The notes under the pieces were generated by a model. That model had not been told where the DNA came from and searched no databases. It saw only the letters and a list, made by a program, of their open reading frames with translations. A DNA stretch of 5,142 bases from Ahrensia sp. (GTDB lineage: Bacteria; Pseudomonadota; Alphaproteobacteria; Rhizobiales; Rhizobiaceae): the NCBI GenBank assembly GCA_024639025.1, contig JAHEJF010000180.1, positions 1 to 5,142 of the forward strand, written 5' to 3'. Below are positions 1-5,142 of the stretch, one piece after another (position 1 is the first letter of the stretch; each line of letters begins with the position of its first letter). The translations under genes and the position numbers were made by a program.

Positions 1-359
1 AAGGCGTCGAAATTGGCAATGGCTTTGAGGCCGCGCGCATTACCGGGCCTGAAAATGCCGACGAAATGCGCATGGGCGAAGATGGCAGACCGATATTTCT
101 ATCCAATAATGCCGGTGGTGTTTTGGGTGGAATCTCGACTGGCGAACCGGTCGTGGCGCGGTTTGCGATCAAACCAACGTCTTCGATGCTGACCCCCACC
201 AAATCTGTGAACTCCGATGGTGAGGAAGTCGAGGTCGTGACTAAAGGCCGTCATGATCCTTGTGTTGGGATCCGTGCGGTTCCAATTGGTGAAGCCATGG
301 TCGCGTGTGCAATCGCTGATCATTATCTGCGTCACCGCGGCCAAACCGGTCGTGGGTAG
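1..359 (+). CDS. aroC: Chorismate synthase, C-terminal part (5' end outside window)
   Basis: This is the last 118 codons of chorismate synthase, read from base 3. The enzyme converts 5-enolpyruvylshikimate 3-phosphate to chorismate in the cytoplasm, using reduced FMN, as the last step of the shikimate pathway. The fragment carries family hallmarks: GNGFEAAR near its start (fragment residues 5-12), [16 protein letters not shown] (34-49) followed by [10 protein letters not shown] (52-61), and the C-terminal signature [18 protein letters not shown] (82-99). The order and spacing of these blocks match the family, and the reading frame is clean up to the TAG at 357-359, so the visible part looks intact. 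The next gene starts 8 bp downstream, and its Shine-Dalgarno overlaps this stop codon, which suggests cotranscription with the genes that follow. The N-terminal two thirds lie upstream and cannot be judged. Confidence 0.96.
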   Translation, partial: GVEIGNGFEAARITGPENADEMRMGEDGRPIFLSNNAGGVLGGISTGEPVVARFAIKPTSSMLTPTKSVNSDGEEVEVVTKGRHDPCVGIRAVPIGEAMVACAIADHYLRHRGQTGRG

Positions 360-361
360 GA
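358..361 (+). promoter_or_regulatory. Shine-Dalgarno of the LysE-family remnant, overlapping the aroC stop
   Basis: AGGA begins inside the aroC TAG stop and lies 6 bases before the ATG at 368. It supports that ATG as the original start of the broken exporter gene and suggests translational coupling to aroC. Confidence 0.6.
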
Positions 362-367
362 ACAAGT

Positions 368-622
368 ATGAGCATCGAGTTTCTGATTACGTCGCTCATT
401 GTTGTGCTTCTTCCGGCCGTAGGTGTCATCTACACCCTGGCGATTGGACTTGGACGCGGTTTTAGAGCTGCGAGTGTTGCTGCCTTTGGTTGCACAATGG
501 GTATCATTCCCAGTATTTTTACCAGTGTGGTGGGGCTTGCTGCACTGCTTCACGCAAACGCAGTTTTGCCAGCGCGTTTGCCCTGCTTGGTGGGCGTCTT
601 GCAATTTCGGAGCAATAGCTAA
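368..622 (+). pseudogene. LysE/RhtB-family amino-acid exporter, internally deleted and frameshifted
   Basis: The open frame encodes 84 residues. Residues 1-62 match the N-terminus of LysE/RhtB-type translocators: a first membrane helix, then IYTLAIGLGRGFRA (21-34), AAFGCTMGI (38-46) and VVGLAALLH (54-62). After about residue 62 (base 553) the match stops. The normal C-terminal end of the family reappears in another frame: bases 559-618 read RSFASAFALLGGRLAISEQ and then TAG. Family members are about 205-210 residues, so roughly 120 codons of the middle are missing, with a net loss of 1 modulo 3. The frame switch makes the ORF run on to a TAA at 620-622, overlapping the ribB start by one base. 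The usual PGxG near residue 16 reads PAVG here, which may be further decay. Intact relatives export amino acids or similar metabolites across the inner membrane. With most helices lost, this product should not transport. The family call is from memory of the family pattern. Confidence 0.82.
609..612 (+). promoter_or_regulatory. Shine-Dalgarno of ribB, inside the exporter remnant
   Basis: GGAG lies 9 bases before the ribB ATG at 622, within the codons for the former C-terminus (..ISEQ) of the LysE-family remnant. Because it sits in coding sequence retained after the deletion, ribB probably kept its translation signal. Confidence 0.55.
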
Positions 623-1710
623 TGGCTTTTGATCAAGCAAAAGTGGTTGAGGCCATCCGCGCCTTTGAACGTGGTGAAGTGGTTGTCGTCATGGATGATG
701 ATGGTCGCGAAAACGAAGGTGACCTGATTTGTGCAGCGGTTCATACCACCCCGGAGATCATGGCCCTGATGGTGCGGCACACATCGGGCATTATTTGTGC
801 GCCAATGACAGGCGAGCAAGCCAACCGGCTCAACCTCGCGCCCATGGTTGCCAACAATGACGCGCCCCACGCAACGGCATTTACTGTATCTGTGGATTAC
901 AAACACGGAACAACAACCGGCATTTCCGCCGATGACCGGACGCTGACGGTGCGCAATCTGGCCAATCCAAACGCTGGCGCTGTCGATTTTGTCCGCCCTG
1001 GTCATGTCTTTCCGCTGGTTGCGCGGGAAGGAGGCGTTCTGATGCGTTCAGGACATACCGAAGCAGCTGTTGATCTGTGCAATTTGGCGGGTTTGCCTCC
1101 TGTTGGCGTGATTGGCGAGTTGGTGAACGACGATGGCACTGTCATGCGCGGTCCGGATGTTTCGGCTTTTGCAAATCAGCATGGATTCAAGGAAGTTTCG
1201 GTTGCCGATCTGATTGCCTATCGTCAGCGCAAGGAAACCTTGATTGAACAGGTCGGCACTGAGGCGGTGACCATCGCAGCGGGCCCTGCCGTCGCGCATA
1301 CCTACACCCTGCCCTGGGATCCCATGCACCATCTGGCCATTATTGCCGGGGATATTCGTGATGGAAAAGACATTCCTGTCAGGCTGCATCTGGAAAGCGT
1401 GGTGGATGATGTGTTCGGCCCACAGCATGAACCGATCGAGATCCTGAAATCCATGATTGCTACTCATGGTCGGGGGGTCGTGGTTTATCTGCGCGAAGGC
1501 TCGGTGGGCGTGGGAAAAGGCGGTGGCCGGGAAGAGCATGCCGAAGCGCAAGATCGCCAGAACGAATGGCGCGAAATCGGACTGGGTGCACAGATACTGA
1601 AGGATTTGGGTATCGTTTCAATCAAACTCTACGCCTCACGAGAGCGGCGCTATATCGGCCTTGAGGGTTTTGGAATCGAGATTTCCAGTACCGAGATCAT
1701 GGAGAGCTGA
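622..1710 (+). CDS. ribB: 3,4-dihydroxy-2-butanone 4-phosphate synthase with degenerate GTP cyclohydrolase II domain (RibBX-type)
   Basis: The 362-residue product makes 3,4-dihydroxy-2-butanone 4-phosphate plus formate from ribulose 5-phosphate, the four-carbon precursor of riboflavin. Residues 1 to about 205 form a complete DHBP synthase: DDDGRENEGDL (25-35) with the acidic and metal-binding residues, SGIIC (55-59), TTTGISADDR (97-106), RPGHVFPLVAREGG (125-138) and the metal-binding HTEAAVDL (145-152). Residues 214-362 align by pattern with GTP cyclohydrolase II, but the catalytic parts are gone. The zinc-cysteine block (normally HSEC then CDC) reads LHLESVVDDVFGPQHEP (255-271) with no cysteine. 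The LRQEGRGIGL motif reads LREGSVGVG (290-298), and the TNNPRK motif reads YASRERR (337-343). The structural parts GLGAQILKDLG (320-330) and IGLEGFGIEI (345-354) remain. A true GTP cyclohydrolase II must therefore be encoded elsewhere. Such hybrids are known in Proteobacteria as RibBX. The ATG at 622 fits the Shine-Dalgarno and the domain start. Confidence 0.95.
   Translation: MAFDQAKVVEAIRAFERGEVVVVMDDDGRENEGDLICAAVHTTPEIMALMVRHTSGIICAPMTGEQANRLNLAPMVANNDAPHATAFTVSVDYKHGTTTGISADDRTLTVRNLANPNAGAVDFVRPGHVFPLVAREGGVLMRSGHTEAAVDLCNLAGLPPVGVIGELVNDDGTVMRGPDVSAFANQHGFKEVSVADLIAYRQRKETLIEQVGTEAVTIAAGPAVAHTYTLPWDPMHHLAIIAGDIRDGKDIPVRLHLESVVDDVFGPQHEPIEILKSMIATHGRGVVVYLREGSVGVGKGGGREEHAEAQDRQNEWREIGLGAQILKDLGIVSIKLYASRERRYIGLEGFGIEISSTEIMES
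1701..1704 (+). promoter_or_regulatory. Shine-Dalgarno that fixes the GTG start at 1712
   Basis: GGAG lies in the last ribB codons, 7 bases before GTG 1712. It favours this GTG over the in-frame TTG at 1661 inside ribB, which would put a charged, non-signal stretch in front of the signal peptide. Confidence 0.65.
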
Positions 1711-1711
1711 T

Positions 1712-2671
1712 GTGCTGAGGTGCCTGATTTTTCTAGCACTCTGGCCCCTGCTCGCAGGCGCGGCTTGGGGACAAAGCATTGCCGTGGTTCCGACAGAAGG
1801 TGCCGTCCTGGCCATCGTGCAAACGCCGCGCGGCTCATTCGTGGAAACAGAGCGCGGAACATATTCAGTTACCGAGGGAGACTGTGAGGCGGGCGTCTGC
1901 CTGAATCCGGATGTTATTCGTGGATTGCCGCAACGGGCGCCAAACACAGCCCTGCCAGATGGGTTTGTTGGCACCTCACAACAAGGCGATATCCGTAAAG
2001 CATGGTATGGCCAACCAACGGACCGCTACGGCCATGGTGTGTTGGGTGACGCCATTGAAGGTGGTTCGCTGGTTGTCGAAGATGCAGGAGGAGGAATTCT
2101 GGAATTCACTCTCCCGGAAAGACAGGTGTTTGAGGACATTACACCGCGCATCCATGACCTAGACTTTGACGGTGCCAATGAAGTGGTAACAATTCGTGCC
2201 TCGCAAACCGGTGGTGCAGCAGTTGTGGTCTTCGGGATTCGCGATGGCGCGCTGGTCGAGATTGCCGCTTCGGCTGAGAACGGACAACGCAATCGTTGGC
2301 TAAATATTGCAGGTATTCTCCCGGAACCCGATCAACACAGATCGGCTATCTATTTCATTCGCACACCGCACATCAACGGACGATTGAATGCGCTGGTCGT
2401 CGGGCAAAACGCCATTGAGGATACCGATCTGAGAATGAACGACTTTTCAAATCATGTCATCGGTTCGCGTGTGCTTGATCTGAGTTCGTTTAAGGTGGGG
2501 AACAATCCTCAATTGTTCATCCCCTCCCAAGATCGCAGGTCGCTGCGGGAGGCCCTGGGCAGCAACCAGAAAATTGCGCTTCCAGGAAGAATTAACAAAT
2601 CGGTAATTACACTCGATAAGAGTTTGGTAACTGCAACTGAAGATGGTCGATTGCTGGTCATATTTGATTAG
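1712..2671 (+). CDS. Exported FG-GAP/VCBS-like conserved protein of unknown function
   Basis: The product is 319 residues, starting at GTG one base after the ribB stop. Residues 1-20 form a clear signal peptide: Arg3, the hydrophobic core LIFLALWPLLAG, then AAWG with cleavage likely before QS (21-22), so the protein is exported to the periplasm or beyond. The mature part is rich in short beta-prone segments. Residues 149-157 read DLDFDGANE, a calcium-loop-like motif of FG-GAP/VCBS propeller repeats. Two further positions, about 201-219 (ending YFIRTPH) and 256-276 (ending LFIPSQDRR), look like later repeats that have lost their Asp/Gly residues. NRWLNIAGI (194-202), FSNHVIGSRVLDLS (245-258) and IALPGRI (288-294) resemble a conserved alphaproteobacterial family that I recall as VCBS-repeat proteins. 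Cys58 and Cys63 could form a disulphide. The function is unknown. The gene is probably cotranscribed with ribB and the following membrane protein, which hints at an envelope role but does not prove it. Confidence 0.85.
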   Translation: MLRCLIFLALWPLLAGAAWGQSIAVVPTEGAVLAIVQTPRGSFVETERGTYSVTEGDCEAGVCLNPDVIRGLPQRAPNTALPDGFVGTSQQGDIRKAWYGQPTDRYGHGVLGDAIEGGSLVVEDAGGGILEFTLPERQVFEDITPRIHDLDFDGANEVVTIRASQTGGAAVVVFGIRDGALVEIAASAENGQRNRWLNIAGILPEPDQHRSAIYFIRTPHINGRLNALVVGQNAIEDTDLRMNDFSNHVIGSRVLDLSSFKVGNNPQLFIPSQDRRSLREALGSNQKIALPGRINKSVITLDKSLVTATEDGRLLVIFD

Positions 2672-2695
2672 TGCGCCTTGCACATTATGGTTACC

Positions 2696-2700
2696 AGGAG
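2696..2700 (+). promoter_or_regulatory. Shine-Dalgarno that fixes the ATG start at 2707
   Basis: AGGAG lies 6 bases before ATG 2707. The longer reading from GTG 2671, which overlaps the previous stop by one base, has no comparable site and would add 12 residues (ending QEIA) that do not resemble a membrane-protein start. Confidence 0.75.
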
Positions 2701-2706
2701 ATTGCC

Positions 2707-3669
2707 ATGATGTGGGATTTCAACATTGCAAAGGCTATTGGACTGGTGCTACGCACCTGGCCCTATTTGCTGCTCCGTCTCGTGTTCTTCGGCCTTTCAG
2801 CGTCAGTCCTTGTAGCGATAATTGCCAGCGCCGGTTTGCTCGGACACCGGTTCGGCCCTCAGATGACATCTTCCCTCACTGCGATGCAATCGGGCCTGTT
2901 AGGCGTGATCTTTGGCATACCCTTCGGCTTGTTTGTTGTTCGCCTTTTCCGTGAACACTCGCTTTTTCTTGTCAAAGCGGCGCATGTGGCGGTGATGGTG
3001 CGGTTGATGGACGGCAGATCGCTTGGCGGAAAAAGTCAATTGGCATTTGGTGCCGGAAGCGTCCGTGAGAAGTTCTCCCAACCAAGTGTCCTGTTCTCGC
3101 TTGACCAGTTGATCAATTGCGCGCTGAAACGAACAAGATCATGTTTAGGGCAAATGGGTGGTGCAGTGCCCGGCGTTGGCATGCTGGTCGGATTGGCTCG
3201 ATCAATGGCAGAGATTTCGGTCAGCTTCATCGATGAGATCATTCTTGCGCACAATATGCGCACCAGAAAGCACAATGCTTGGGACAGCTCCGCCGACGCA
3301 ATTGTGCTTTACACCCAAAACCGGAAAATCATGATCAAGAACGCAGCCTGGCTAACAATCTTCATGTTTGTTTTCGGAGGATTGATCACTTTTATGGCCA
3401 TTGGCCCCATGATGCATCTGTTCGCTGATGTCAGCGGGCCAAGTTTCATCTATGCTTTGGTTTCATCAGTTGCCATTGCAATCGTGCTGATCGAAGTCGT
3501 GTTGGAACCCTTTGCAATTGCAGCTCTTTCAGAGGTCTTTTTCAAAGTGACAGATGGGCAGAACATAGAACCTGAACTTGAGCTCAAACTCGATCGGATT
3601 TCTGAACAGTTTGGTCTGTTGCGCGACCGGGCCGCGGAGAAGTCCACAAAAATTCTTCAACAAATGTGA
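2707..3669 (+). CDS. Conserved multi-pass membrane protein of unknown function
   Basis: The product is 320 residues from ATG 2707 (ATG 2710 is an adjacent alternative). Hydrophobic segments at about 17-44, 62-80, 213-236 and 246-272 are probable membrane helices. A weaker one at about 150-165 (GGAVPGVGMLVGLA) may be a re-entrant or amphipathic stretch. Between them is a conserved-looking soluble region: AAHVAVMVRLMDGR (91-104), SVREKFSQPSVLFSLDQLI (118-136), SFIDEIILAHNMRTRKHNAW (173-192) and ADAIVLYTQNRKIMIKNAAW (196-215). The C-terminal tail (about 285-320) is charged and helical, possibly a short coiled coil facing the cytoplasm. I recognise the general pattern (an N-terminus starting MW-F-I-A-GL--RT, and the VLYTQN--IMIKNAAWLT block) from hypothetical proteins of Hyphomicrobiales, but I know no assigned function. 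No transporter, kinase or protease motif is visible. The gene follows the exported protein by 35 bp, so the two may work together in the envelope; this is inference. Confidence 0.87.
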   Translation: MMWDFNIAKAIGLVLRTWPYLLLRLVFFGLSASVLVAIIASAGLLGHRFGPQMTSSLTAMQSGLLGVIFGIPFGLFVVRLFREHSLFLVKAAHVAVMVRLMDGRSLGGKSQLAFGAGSVREKFSQPSVLFSLDQLINCALKRTRSCLGQMGGAVPGVGMLVGLARSMAEISVSFIDEIILAHNMRTRKHNAWDSSADAIVLYTQNRKIMIKNAAWLTIFMFVFGGLITFMAIGPMMHLFADVSGPSFIYALVSSVAIAIVLIEVVLEPFAIAALSEVFFKVTDGQNIEPELELKLDRISEQFGLLRDRAAEKSTKILQQM

Positions 3670-3698
3670 CCATTGATACGGCCAATCTTTGCCGGATG

Positions 3699-3727
3699 TC
3701 ATCTGCTTCATTGAGAGACAGATGAAG
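3699..3727 (+). repeat. Overlapping inverted repeats in the intergenic gap
   Basis: TCATCTG (3699-3705) can pair with CAGATGA (3719-3725), a 7-bp stem with a 13-base loop. Alternatively CTTCAT (3706-3711) can pair with ATGAAG (3722-3727). The two stems share bases, so they exclude each other. The site is 30 bases after the stop of the membrane-protein gene. No T-run follows, so it does not look like a standard intrinsic terminator. It may help end transcription or stabilise the mRNA, or be chance. Confidence 0.35.
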
Positions 3728-3730
3728 ACG

Positions 3731-3781
3731 ATGTTGGCAACCCGTGATCATAGAGAACGATGGAAATAATGTTGGCGCCCG
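3731..3781 (+). repeat. Imperfect direct repeat upstream of the deacetylase gene
   Basis: ATGTTGGCAACCCG (3731-3744) recurs as ATGTTGGCGCCCG (3769-3781), 38 bases apart start to start, in the gap before the deacetylase gene. Each copy contains TTGGC, which resembles the -35 half of a promoter, but neither has a convincing -10 element at 16-18 bases. It could be an operator-like pair or chance. Confidence 0.25.
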
Positions 3782-3816
3782 CTACTCTGTCGCGCAATTT
3801 GATGTAACATGTGCCG

Positions 3817-4746
3817 ATGGTTACCCGCTATTATGAGCACGCAGTTTTCAAAGAACACATCACGCCACCAGGGCACCCTGAGCGGATCGACAGATTGCGT
3901 GCTTTGGAGGCAGCCTTGACTGCCGAACAATTCAACGATCTTGAACGCATCCAGGCGCCTCAAGCCAACGATCACAAGGTTTGTCTCGCCCATCCAAAAG
4001 AGTTCCTTGATCGCATCAAGAACGAAATACCGACTGAGGGCTTGGTGCGGATTGATGGCGATACCGTGGTCTCACCCAAAAGTTTCGATGCCGCCATGCA
4101 TGGAGTTGGCGGCATCCTGGCTGGCGTGGATGATGTCTTCTCTGGTCAAGCGGACAATGTTTTTGTCGCCTCGCGCCCACCTGGCCATCACGCTGAGAAA
4201 AACACAGCCATGGGATTCTGCTTGTTCAACAATGTTGCCATTGCCGCGCGATACGCCCAGCAGAACCATGATGCAGAAAGGGTAGCCATCGTCGATTGGG
4301 ACGTGCACCATGGCAACGGAACTCAAGACATATTCTGGGACGATTCCACGGTTTTGTACTGTTCAACGCATCAGATGCCACTCTATCCGGGGTCGGGTGC
4401 GAAGCACGAATCCGGAATTCATGGCACGATTTGCAACGCACCCCTGTCTCCTGGAGATGGCAGCGATCAGTTTCGTATAGCGATGAAAGACAGGGTACTT
4501 AATTCGATCGAGGAATTTTCGCCCGACCTGATCCTGATTTCAGCTGGATTTGATGCGCATTACAGGGATCCGTTGGCCCAAATCAATCTTGATGATGACG
4601 ATTTTGATTGGGCAACCGGACGCCTGATGGAACTGGCAACACGATTTTGCGACAACAGACTGGTGAGCGTCCTTGAAGGTGGCTATGATCTGGAGGGCTT
4701 GGCAGTTTCGGGTGCCGCCCATATACATAGACTGATGCGAGGCTGA
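3817..4746 (+). CDS. Histone-deacetylase-family / acetylpolyamine-type zinc hydrolase
   Basis: The product is 309 residues, normal for bacterial members of the arginase/deacetylase fold family. These cytoplasmic enzymes remove acetyl groups from lysines, polyamines or other amines; the substrate here cannot be read from the sequence. All catalytic parts are present: [15 protein letters not shown] (16-30), RPPGHHAE (120-127) with the paired histidines 124-125, [13 protein letters not shown] (132-144), [12 protein letters not shown] (159-170) with zinc ligands Asp162 and His164, [10 protein letters not shown] (185-194), [11 protein letters not shown] (242-252) with the third zinc ligand Asp246, and EGGYDL (287-292) with the transition-state Tyr290. 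An in-frame TAA at 3805-3807 limits the start to GTG 3811 or ATG 3817. ATG 3817 gives the usual short family N-terminus ([14 protein letters not shown]), so I chose it. No Shine-Dalgarno is visible before either. xseB follows after one base. Confidence 0.95.
   Translation: MVTRYYEHAVFKEHITPPGHPERIDRLRALEAALTAEQFNDLERIQAPQANDHKVCLAHPKEFLDRIKNEIPTEGLVRIDGDTVVSPKSFDAAMHGVGGILAGVDDVFSGQADNVFVASRPPGHHAEKNTAMGFCLFNNVAIAARYAQQNHDAERVAIVDWDVHHGNGTQDIFWDDSTVLYCSTHQMPLYPGSGAKHESGIHGTICNAPLSPGDGSDQFRIAMKDRVLNSIEEFSPDLILISAGFDAHYRDPLAQINLDDDDFDWATGRLMELATRFCDNRLVSVLEGGYDLEGLAVSGAAHIHRLMRG
4739..4742 (+). promoter_or_regulatory. Shine-Dalgarno of xseB, inside the deacetylase 3' end
   Basis: GAGG lies in the last codons of the deacetylase gene, 5 bases before the xseB ATG at 4748. 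Together with the 1-bp gap between stop and start, this suggests that xseB translation is coupled to the upstream gene. Confidence 0.55.
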
Positions 4747-4747
4747 A

Positions 4748-5005
4748 ATGACTGACAACAACAATCAGACCGACCCACAAACGCTCTCTTTTGAAGCGGC
4801 GCTCAAGGAGTTGGAGTCGATCGTTGATCAGTTGGAGCGCGGTGATGTCGAACTTGAAAAGTCGATCGCAATTTATGAGCGCGGCGAAGCACTGCGAAAC
4901 CGTTGCGATGAATTGCTCAAGTCCGCCGAAATGAAAATCGAGAAGATCAAGACCGGGCGCGACGGTCAGGCCACAGGGACTGAACCGCTTGAAAGCAACT
5001 CCTGA
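4748..5005 (+). CDS. xseB: Exodeoxyribonuclease VII small subunit
   Basis: The 85-residue product has the usual length of XseB. XseB binds in several copies to the catalytic XseA subunit to form exonuclease VII, which degrades single-stranded DNA from both ends in the cytoplasm during repair. The family core is complete: [20 protein letters not shown] (13-32), then [20 protein letters not shown] (33-52), [15 protein letters not shown] (53-67), two helices that form the family's hairpin. The N-terminus ([10 protein letters not shown]) and the C-terminal tail after residue 70 are polar and probably disordered. The ATG at 4748 lies one base after the deacetylase stop, so the pair is probably cotranscribed. 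XseA is not encoded in this window, which is normal because xseA and xseB are usually unlinked. Confidence 0.95.
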   Translation: MTDNNNQTDPQTLSFEAALKELESIVDQLERGDVELEKSIAIYERGEALRNRCDELLKSAEMKIEKIKTGRDGQATGTEPLESNS

Positions 5006-5086
5006 TCTGCGACCAAATCATCATAACAGATAATAGACGCAGCTTATGTGCTTGCCTTGTGTGCCGTCGGTCTGCCAGTAGTGGGC

Positions 5087-5142
5087 ATGGCGTATAAGGA
5101 TACTTCCGGACACAAGAGACTCGATACCGTGTTGGTGGAACT
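5087..5142 (+). CDS. tlyA: Probable TlyA-family rRNA methyltransferase/hemolysin, N-terminus only (3' end outside window)
   Basis: Only 18 codons are visible, reading MAYKDTSGHKRLDTVLVE and running off the window. The block KRLDTVLVE matches the start of the S4 RNA-binding domain of TlyA-type proteins, where a short variable leader is followed by RLD--LVERG. Intact TlyA proteins are about 245-270 residues and methylate ribosomal RNA 2'-hydroxyls; they are often annotated as hemolysin. I recall tlyA near xseB and dxs in Hyphomicrobiales, which supports the call. The frame is open from 5027, so GTG 5048 or GTG 5081 could also be starts, but a longer start would add a hydrophobic leader (VLALCAVGLPVVG) not expected before an S4 domain. 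No strong Shine-Dalgarno is visible. The evidence is short, so other S4-domain proteins (for example RluB-type pseudouridine synthases) remain possible. Confidence 0.6.
   Translation, partial: MAYKDTSGHKRLDTVLVE

Noticed and set aside
619..1005. A 128-codon open frame on the minus strand across the ribB 5' end
   Set aside because: Antisense to the conserved DHBP synthase domain, with a composition (many His, Arg, Cys) typical of a spurious frame.
1048..1551. A 167-codon open frame on the minus strand inside ribB
   Set aside because: It is antisense to the well-supported ribB gene and its translation shows no recognisable domain; the frame is open because of the codon pattern of ribB.
1261..1710. 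Calling the gene a bifunctional RibBA
   Set aside because: The zinc cysteines and the catalytic motifs of GTP cyclohydrolase II are absent, so the second activity is not supported.
1661..1711. Longer N-terminus for the exported protein from TTG 1661
   Set aside because: It would overlap ribB by 50 bases and bury the signal peptide behind a charged stretch; GTG 1712 has a good Shine-Dalgarno and starts directly with the signal peptide.
2671..2706. Longer N-terminus for the membrane protein from GTG 2671
   Set aside because: No Shine-Dalgarno before it, while AGGAG lies inside this stretch at the right distance from ATG 2707.
3699..3740. Rho-independent terminator after the membrane-protein gene
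   Set aside because: The stems are only 6-7 bp, not GC-rich, and no T-run follows.
5048..5086. N-terminal extension of the tlyA-like gene from GTG 5048, giving a signal-peptide-like leader
   Set aside because: No ribosome-binding site, and a hydrophobic leader does not fit the cytoplasmic S4-domain family; kept only as an alternative start.
1..5142. A novel defence system, mobile element, CRISPR array or RNA gene
   Set aside because: No transposase, integrase, repeat-spacer pattern, tRNA-like fold or defence-type domain was seen; the window is mostly conserved chromosomal genes.

Overview
The window looks like chromosomal DNA from an alphaproteobacterium, most likely of the order Hyphomicrobiales (Rhizobiales). 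The reasons are the moderate GC content (roughly half by eye, not counted), the RibB variant with a decayed GTP cyclohydrolase II tail, two conserved proteins of unknown function that I recall from that order, and the gene set aroC / ribB / histone-deacetylase-like gene / xseB / tlyA, which I remember being clustered in such genomes. All genes lie on the plus strand.

Layout: (1) the 3' end of aroC (chorismate synthase, 1-359); (2) a LysE/RhtB-type exporter gene broken by an internal, frame-shifting deletion (368-622); (3) ribB (622-1710), with an intact DHBP synthase domain and a catalytically eroded GTP cyclohydrolase II domain; (4) an exported FG-GAP/VCBS-like protein (1712-2671); (5) a multi-pass membrane protein of unknown function (2707-3669); (6) an intergenic gap of about 147 bp with small inverted and direct repeats; (7) a histone-deacetylase-family hydrolase (3817-4746); (8) xseB, the exonuclease VII small subunit (4748-5005); (9) the first codons of a probable tlyA-type S4-domain rRNA methyltransferase/hemolysin gene (5087 onward), cut by the window edge.

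Genes 1-5 are separated by 0-35 bp, and each start has a Shine-Dalgarno sequence inside or just after the previous gene, so they probably form one transcription unit. The deacetylase and xseB form a second tight pair (1 bp apart). There is no obvious single pathway: aroC and ribB are housekeeping genes for aromatic compounds and riboflavin, and xseB serves DNA repair. The two unknown envelope proteins downstream of ribB are the least explained part.

I found no mobile element, CRISPR array, RNA gene or defence system. The observations most worth checking are the deletion in the LysE-family gene, which preserved the ribB ribosome-binding site; the decayed second domain of RibB; the eroded FG-GAP repeats; and the direct xseB-to-tlyA step, where I would have expected dxs.
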